Assembly (NCBI GenBank): GCA_964397255.1
Contig: CAYNHQ010000002.1
Location: forward strand, 248,001-312,000
DNA: 64,000 nt
Direction: 5' to 3'
Source: CAYNHQ01 sp964397255
GTDB taxonomy: Bacteria > Bdellovibrionota_G > JALEGL01 > DATDPG01
Below, in pieces: positions 59,344 to 64,000 of the stretch. The notes under the pieces are model-generated. The model had not been told where the DNA came from. It did not search any database and saw only the letters and a list, made by a program, of their open reading frames with translations. Numbering within the stretch: the stretch's first letter is position 1; each line of letters opens with the position of its first letter. Position numbers and translations under genes: made by a program.

Positions 59344-61010
59344 TTCATCCCCCGTATGGTATCGAGATTCTTCTTCGCCCCCTCATGATCGGGCCAGCGG
59401 CGAAGCACCTCTTCATAAATGGAAGCGGCGCCTTTTACGTCTCCTCCGTAAAAATGGGAAGCGGCGAGATTCATTAAAACTTCGGGGCGCTGGGGAGCCA
59501 GCTCCGACGCCCTCTCCAAAATCTCTTTCGCTTCATCAAATCGTTTCAGTTTTAAATCCGTCAATGCAAGATTGTAGCGAAATTTCCAGTTGTCTGGATC
59601 AAATCGAACCGCATTCTCACCGGCTTCGCGAGCCTCTTCTACCCGATTTTCATCCATAAGAATGGTCGCCATTAAATCCCAAGCTCTTCCATTTTTTGGA
59701 TCCTGATTGAGCATTCGATCCAGCTCCAAAAAGGCGAGTTTTTCTTCCCCCAATCGATACCGAACCAGTTGCAGGTTCAGTTCGGCTTCTACATGGTTGG
59801 GCCGGAGGGAAAGCGCCTTTTCAAAGGAAGATTTCGCTTCATTATAATTCCTGTTTTCCAACTCCACCCTGCCCCACTCATCCCAAGCCACCGAAGATTT
59901 GGGAGAGGCTAGCGTCGCCCGCTTCCACAATCGCTCTTCATTTTTCCAAAACGAACTCGAATACATCGCCCACGGAATCCAGAGAAGCGGAACGAGCAAG
60001 GCCAACGGGCGGCGAACTCCCTCCCACATCGCGCCGAAGATCAGCGCCACACCGATCGTTGGGAGATAGAGGTAGCGGTCGGCAAAGAGTCCTTCAAGCG
60101 GGAGAAGATTGGAGACCGGAATCCAAAAAAGTAGAAAGAGAAACAAGCCCGTTCGTATTTGTTTCGCACGTCCACGGGCGAACACGATGGGCGAAACCGC
60201 GATTTCAATAAAACGCGTCGGCGTCGTGGCGCAGGGGAAAACAGAAAGTGAAAGCGCCGTAAAAAAAGCTAGCCCGACCGCTCGAAGATGCGCCGAAAGA
60301 GTTCCCCCCCACATCGGGCGCGTAACGGTCGGAACGATGAAAAGATGGAGCCCCATGAGAACCGTAACAAGAAGGAAGGGATAGATAAGCCGTTTTCCCT
60401 TTGGTCGGTTGAGAAACAATCCGACCAACGGAAAGATCAGAGCTGATTCTTTGGACATGAATGCCAGGGCAAACGAGATGAGTGCCGGCACATCTCGATT
60501 TCGTTTCCATAGCAAAATGGCAAGAAGTCCGAAAAATGCCGACATCAGGTCGGGTAGCGTCGAGATAAAACTGACCGGCTCGGAATGAATGGGATGCAGA
60601 GCCCAGAAGAAACCGGCGCCGATCAACGCAAATCCCGAAAGCCCCAATGACTCGAAAAGAAGGGTAACCAAAAGCGCGTTTGCCGCATGAAAAAGAACGT
60701 TTACCGCATGAAATGGAGCGGGATGGATGCCAAAGACTTGCGCGATCATGAAATAGAGAAGCGTCGGGATCGGGCGCCAATAGCCACTTGCGGCTGGGAC
60801 TTCATGAAGTCCCCAATAATCGGATGTAAACGCCCGCCAAAGGGTGGAAAATTGGTGAAGAGAGGGGTTGGTCAGGATGGTCGGAAAGTCATCCCAGACG
60901 AATCCAAACGTCACTGTCCAGGCCCAAACAAGAAGCGCCCCAAGAGAGACGATCCGGGCGGCTTTCGGTATACTACGAAACACACGTCCTGTGAGCTTCA
61001 AGACCGCCAT
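59340..61010 (-). CDS. GT-C-like membrane protein with C-terminal TPRs, copy 2
   Basis: About 556 residues with ten or so membrane helices (about 17-350), first loop FVWDDFPTIL (Asp-Asp), later HPIHSEPVSFISTLPDLMS, and about five TPRs at 375-556. It belongs to the same TMTC/PMT-like class as the gene at 56799-58496, with more TPRs. The ATG at 61010 lies inside the 5' end of the divergent kinase gene; a GTG at 60983 would remove the overlap. It is coupled to ribF by ATGA. Confidence 0.8.
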   Translation of the reverse strand: MAVLKLTGRVFRSIPKAARIVSLGALLVWAWTVTFGFVWDDFPTILTNPSLHQFSTLWRAFTSDYWGLHEVPAASGYWRPIPTLLYFMIAQVFGIHPAPFHAVNVLFHAANALLVTLLFESLGLSGFALIGAGFFWALHPIHSEPVSFISTLPDLMSAFFGLLAILLWKRNRDVPALISFALAFMSKESALIFPLVGLFLNRPKGKRLIYPFLLVTVLMGLHLFIVPTVTRPMWGGTLSAHLRAVGLAFFTALSLSVFPCATTPTRFIEIAVSPIVFARGRAKQIRTGLFLFLLFWIPVSNLLPLEGLFADRYLYLPTIGVALIFGAMWEGVRRPLALLVPLLWIPWAMYSSSFWKNEERLWKRATLASPKSSVAWDEWGRVELENRNYNEAKSSFEKALSLRPNHVEAELNLQLVRYRLGEEKLAFLELDRMLNQDPKNGRAWDLMATILMDENRVEEAREAGENAVRFDPDNWKFRYNLALTDLKLKRFDEAKEILERASELAPQRPEVLMNLAASHFYGGDVKGAASIYEEVLRRWPDHEGAKKNLDTIRGMK

Positions 61011-63126
61011 CTATGGAAAGTACTTTCTCCTCGACCGGATCGCCGTCGGGGGAATGGCCGAGGTTTTTAAAGCCAAGACTTTCGGCGTACGCGGATTTGA
61101 GCGTTTGCTCGTCATCAAACGCATTCTGCCCCATCTCTCGAAAGATGAGGAGTTCGTCGAGATGTTTATCGACGAAGCAAAAATCTCGGTGGAATTGACG
61201 CATGCCAATATCTGCCAAGTCACCGATCTGGGGAAGATCTCCGACAACTACTTCATCGCGATGGAATACATCGACGGCAAGGATCTTCGAGCCATTTTGA
61301 AGAAATGCTACAACGCAAAAACTCCACTTCCGATTCCACTCGCTCTCTATATTTCCATCGAAACCCTCAAAGGGCTCGACTATGCCCACCGAAAGTCCGA
61401 TTCGATAACGGGAAAACCATTCAATGTCATTCACCGGGACATCAGTCCTCAGAACATCATGGTGTCGTACGAAGGAGAAGTAAAAATCGTCGACTTCGGA
61501 ATCGCGAAGACAGAATCCAAATTAAATAAAACACAGGCCGGCGTCCTCAAAGGAAAATTCGGATACATGTCGCCGGAGCAGGCATCTGGGCTGGAACTTG
61601 ATCTTCGTACGGACGTTTTTTCGGCCGGGATTTTGCTTTTTGAAATGCTGACCGGTCGCCGCCTTTTTCTGGGTGACAACGATTTTGAAACTCTCGAAAA
61701 AATTAAGGAGTGCGTGATTCCCTCTCCTTCCAAATACAATCCGGAAATTTTTCCTGAACTTGAGCAAGCCGTAAAAAAGGCTCTTGCGAAGGAGAGGGAA
61801 GATCGTTTTACCACCGCCCAGGAAATGCAGGCGGCGCTTTCCAAGATTTTTTACACTACATATTCGGAATTTTCGGGGAAGGATCTCTCGCATTTTCTTC
61901 GCAATTTGTTCGCCGAAGAAATTGAAAAGGAGCAGGAGTCTCTTCGCCGGGCGCTCGATGCCCTCCCTCCCGCCGAGCTTGCCGCGGCGGCTGATGCCGC
62001 TGAGGCCGCTAATGATCGGATCATCGAATCGGGGTCGCGGCGCTTTCCGGCGAAACCAGCAACTTCTCCATCCCGACGAAATGCTCCCATCGGCGCGCCT
62101 TCCCCACCGACCAACCTCCCCATCTGGAAAAAATTACCTCTCCCTCCATGGGCGGCGCGGGCAGCGATCGTCGTAGCTTTTTTTGTCATCGGAGGTTGGA
62201 TCGCAACCAGATTATTTTCTTCGCCGCCCCCCCTAGCCATTCCACAAACGCCCACCCCCGCGCCTTCTTCGGCAACGGTTTCTCCGATTGAAATTCTTTC
62301 AGATCCGGCCGGGGCGACAGTATCCATCAATGGCAAGGCCTTTGGCATGACTCCCCTTTCCATTCCGCTTGAACGAAAGAAACTTTATGAGTTGAGATTG
62401 GATAAGGAGGGATACCATACGAAAGTGGAGCGCTTCCTCGCCACGGAAGATCAGTCCAAATATGGACCCTACGAATTAGAGGCCGTCGTTCCCCACGCGG
62501 GCACACTCAATATCACCTCTAATCCCCCAGGAGCGAAGATTTCGATTGATCAAACCCGCACTCGCTTCCGAACTCCCGCTACATTGGGAGATGTGACTCT
62601 TAATGAAATGCACAAGGTAAAAGTGGAGCTGGATGGGTACAAATCACAAACGAAAACAAAGATCCTGAAAAAAGCGGAAGAAGACCTGGATTTCAACCTC
62701 GACCGGAATGTGGTCACGCTCCATATTTCCGTAAAGCCTGAAAACGCTTCGATCTATATCAATGGTCGACAGAGGGGAGTGGATGCGGACGATTTGGTAC
62801 CGGGGAAGACTTATGCCATTCGGATCGAAGCTGATGGATACGAAACCATTCGTGAGAATTATAAGGCGAAGGATCAAGACGAGGCCAAAGGTTGGGAACT
62901 GAGAAAGAAAGAAATTATTTTCGGAACGATCAGTTTGGGCGCCATTCCCTGGGCGAATGTTTTTGTGGATGGGAAAGAAGTGGGTGTCAGCCCGATTCTT
63001 GATCATAAGCTCACTGTCGGGGAGCATTCGATTGTCTTTCGAAATCCGGATTACAAGCCGGTCATAAAGAAAGTGAAGATCCAACGCGGTAAGAATCCGG
63101 ACCTCATCTACGATTTTAAGTCGTAA
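60991..63126 (+). CDS. Membrane Ser/Thr kinase with four PEGA repeats
   Basis: About 711 residues, started at the GTG at 60991 (SFKTAIYGKYFLLDRIAVGG); the open frame further upstream lies antisense in the divergent gene. Kinase domain about 8-280: Gly loop IAVGGMAEVF, Lys43 (LVIKR), HRD at 148-150 (VIHRDISPQNIMV) and DFG at 168-170. A flexible Ala/Pro linker leads to one transmembrane segment (about 390-409). The outside part has four PEGA-type repeats (SDPAGATVSINGKAFG; SNPPGAKISID; KPENASIYINGRQRG; PWANVFVDGKEVG). The PEGA part probably binds cell-wall or envelope ligands. An FHA protein at 16643 is a natural type of reader for its phosphorylation. Confidence 0.92.
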   Translation: MSFKTAIYGKYFLLDRIAVGGMAEVFKAKTFGVRGFERLLVIKRILPHLSKDEEFVEMFIDEAKISVELTHANICQVTDLGKISDNYFIAMEYIDGKDLRAILKKCYNAKTPLPIPLALYISIETLKGLDYAHRKSDSITGKPFNVIHRDISPQNIMVSYEGEVKIVDFGIAKTESKLNKTQAGVLKGKFGYMSPEQASGLELDLRTDVFSAGILLFEMLTGRRLFLGDNDFETLEKIKECVIPSPSKYNPEIFPELEQAVKKALAKEREDRFTTAQEMQAALSKIFYTTYSEFSGKDLSHFLRNLFAEEIEKEQESLRRALDALPPAELAAAADAAEAANDRIIESGSRRFPAKPATSPSRRNAPIGAPSPPTNLPIWKKLPLPPWAARAAIVVAFFVIGGWIATRLFSSPPPLAIPQTPTPAPSSATVSPIEILSDPAGATVSINGKAFGMTPLSIPLERKKLYELRLDKEGYHTKVERFLATEDQSKYGPYELEAVVPHAGTLNITSNPPGAKISIDQTRTRFRTPATLGDVTLNEMHKVKVELDGYKSQTKTKILKKAEEDLDFNLDRNVVTLHISVKPENASIYINGRQRGVDADDLVPGKTYAIRIEADGYETIRENYKAKDQDEAKGWELRKKEIIFGTISLGAIPWANVFVDGKEVGVSPILDHKLTVGEHSIVFRNPDYKPVIKKVKIQRGKNPDLIYDFKS

Positions 63127-63129
63127 ATA

Positions 63130-64000
63130 ATGTTTGAACTTCCGTCCCGTCTCATTGCCACCCAACCTTCCAAGACAAGAGAAGGGGCAAGACTCTTTGT
63201 TTACAATCGAAAGTCTCGAGAACGAGTTCACATAACCGTTCGTGAAATCGGTACGTTTCTTCGCGCGGGAGATCTTCTTGTTTTAAACGATATCGCTGTG
63301 GAGCCGGCTCGAGTCTTCCTTCAAAAGATTACTGGAGGAAGGGTTGAGGTGCTTTTCCTTTCACCTACCTCGCCACGTCACTGGGAGGTTCTTTTGGGAG
63401 GAAAAAATGTCTCTGGCGCGAAGACCCTACGAGATGAGTCGGGTGAAATGAAGTTTCGAATCACACGAGATTTAGGGGAGGGAAGATTTGAGCTTGAACT
63501 GGACTTGGACACCCACGAGTTTCTCCCCTGGCTTCGGAAACACGGTGTTCCCCCTCTTCCACCCTACATTCTCCAGGAGCGACGGCGGAGGAGAGAGAGT
63601 GTTGAGTTTTCCGACCAAGAATTTTATCGAACGGACTTCTTTAGAAAGAAGAGTGATCACTATGGTGCCGTCGCGGCACCCACAGCGGGGCTTCATTTCT
63701 CACGCAATTTTCTCGACGAGCTTTTCGCCAAAGGAATTGAAACTTCGTTTATTTCGCTGGCAGTCGGCTGGGGAACATTCCAACCTTTGACGGAAGAGCA
63801 CCAGCGGACAGGGAAACTCCACTCCGAACGAGTCGAAATCTCCCCCGCGAGCGCCCAACAACTCTGGAAAGCGAAAAAAGAAGGTCGAAGAATTATTTCT
63901 GTGGGTACGACAGTTGTTCGCTCGATTGAATGGTGGGCAAGACTGGGAGCACCCCCAGAAGGGGCGTCGGGTGACTGCGATCTTTTTCTTCGGCCCCCTT
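63130..64000 (+). CDS. queA: QueA: tRNA ribosyltransferase-isomerase, 3' end outside window
   Basis: My translation from the ATG at 63130 is open for 290 codons to the window edge. The start MFELPSRLIATQPSKTR and the motif APTAGLHFS are typical of S-adenosylmethionine:tRNA ribosyltransferase-isomerase; GWGTFQPL and SVGTTVVRSIEWWA also match. It adds the epoxycyclopentane ring in queuosine synthesis, using the ribosyl part of SAM. It starts 3 bp after the kinase stop. The C-terminus (about 50 residues) is missing. Confidence 0.93.
   Translation, partial: MFELPSRLIATQPSKTREGARLFVYNRKSRERVHITVREIGTFLRAGDLLVLNDIAVEPARVFLQKITGGRVEVLFLSPTSPRHWEVLLGGKNVSGAKTLRDESGEMKFRITRDLGEGRFELELDLDTHEFLPWLRKHGVPPLPPYILQERRRRRESVEFSDQEFYRTDFFRKKSDHYGAVAAPTAGLHFSRNFLDELFAKGIETSFISLAVGWGTFQPLTEEHQRTGKLHSERVEISPASAQQLWKAKKEGRRIISVGTTVVRSIEWWARLGAPPEGASGDCDLFLRPP

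Overview
The window reads as a compact chromosome segment of a deltaproteobacterial-type Gram-negative bacterium (Myxococcota, Bdellovibrionota or a related candidate lineage). Three things point there. The type IV pilus genes run pilB-T-C-S-R-A, then a pilG-position gene, a pilH/pilI-like ABC transporter and pilD, which is the Myxococcus xanthus order as I recall it. The mdh-sucC-sucD-ndk-rlmN-mtnP string is also familiar from that group. There is a Ser/Thr kinase with PEGA repeats, an FHA protein with an AgmX/PglI-type C-terminus, and giant TPR proteins. No rRNA, tRNA, CRISPR array, IS element or phage gene was seen. Genes are packed tightly, with many 1- or 4-base stop/start overlaps (ATGA, GTGA, TTGA, TAATG) and several convergent and divergent pairs whose ends or starts overlap.

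Layout. 1-2545 (minus): a secreted-protein cassette made of a barrel-like envelope protein, an exported unknown and a metzincin metalloprotease cut by the window edge. 2564-4239 (plus): two lipoproteins, one DUF2914 and one discoidin-like. 4236-18136: a TPR locus with a 1322-aa exported TPR protein, divergent from a 2767-aa TPR protein followed 4 bp later by an FHA-TM-AgmX/PglI protein. This resembles parts of the M. xanthus Glt gliding/trafficking complex. 18238-20171: small envelope proteins. 20185-22185 (minus): an unknown, a PilF/Tgl-like lipoprotein and a short RodZ-like protein. 22293-28381: miaE head to head with a GT2 glycosyltransferase, two paralogous HEPN/MNT modules (one with its HEPN partner collapsed to 33 codons), a DUF2914 membrane protein, a yqjD/yqjE-like pair and a repeat lipoprotein. 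28378-33689 (minus): mdh-sucCD-ndk-rlmN-mtnP. 33741-37871: a lone PilV-like minor pilin, an NtrC/histidine-kinase pair and a small membrane protein. 37888-53931 (minus): the type IV pilus cluster. 54122-64000: PuuD-like and HTTM-DCC membrane proteins, two GT-C/TPR membrane proteins flanking ribF, the PEGA kinase and the start of queA.

How the parts work together. PilB and PilT are the extension and retraction motors, PilC the platform, PilD the prepilin peptidase and PilA the major pilin. PilS/PilR plus a good sigma-54 promoter upstream of pilA form the control circuit, and a strong terminator after pilA insulates it from the accessory genes. Between the pilG-position gene and pilD lie a GT-C-like DUF2723 protein and a membrane-bound spermidine-synthase-like protein, candidates for pilin or envelope modification. 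The FHA protein, the PEGA kinase and the TPR proteins could form a phospho-regulated envelope machine, but that is inference.

Nothing here is an obvious, wholly new system. The most interesting leads are the Glt-like TPR/FHA locus, the paralogous HEPN/MNT modules with a miniature HEPN, the modified pil cluster, and head-to-head genes whose start codons overlap in a single CATG.
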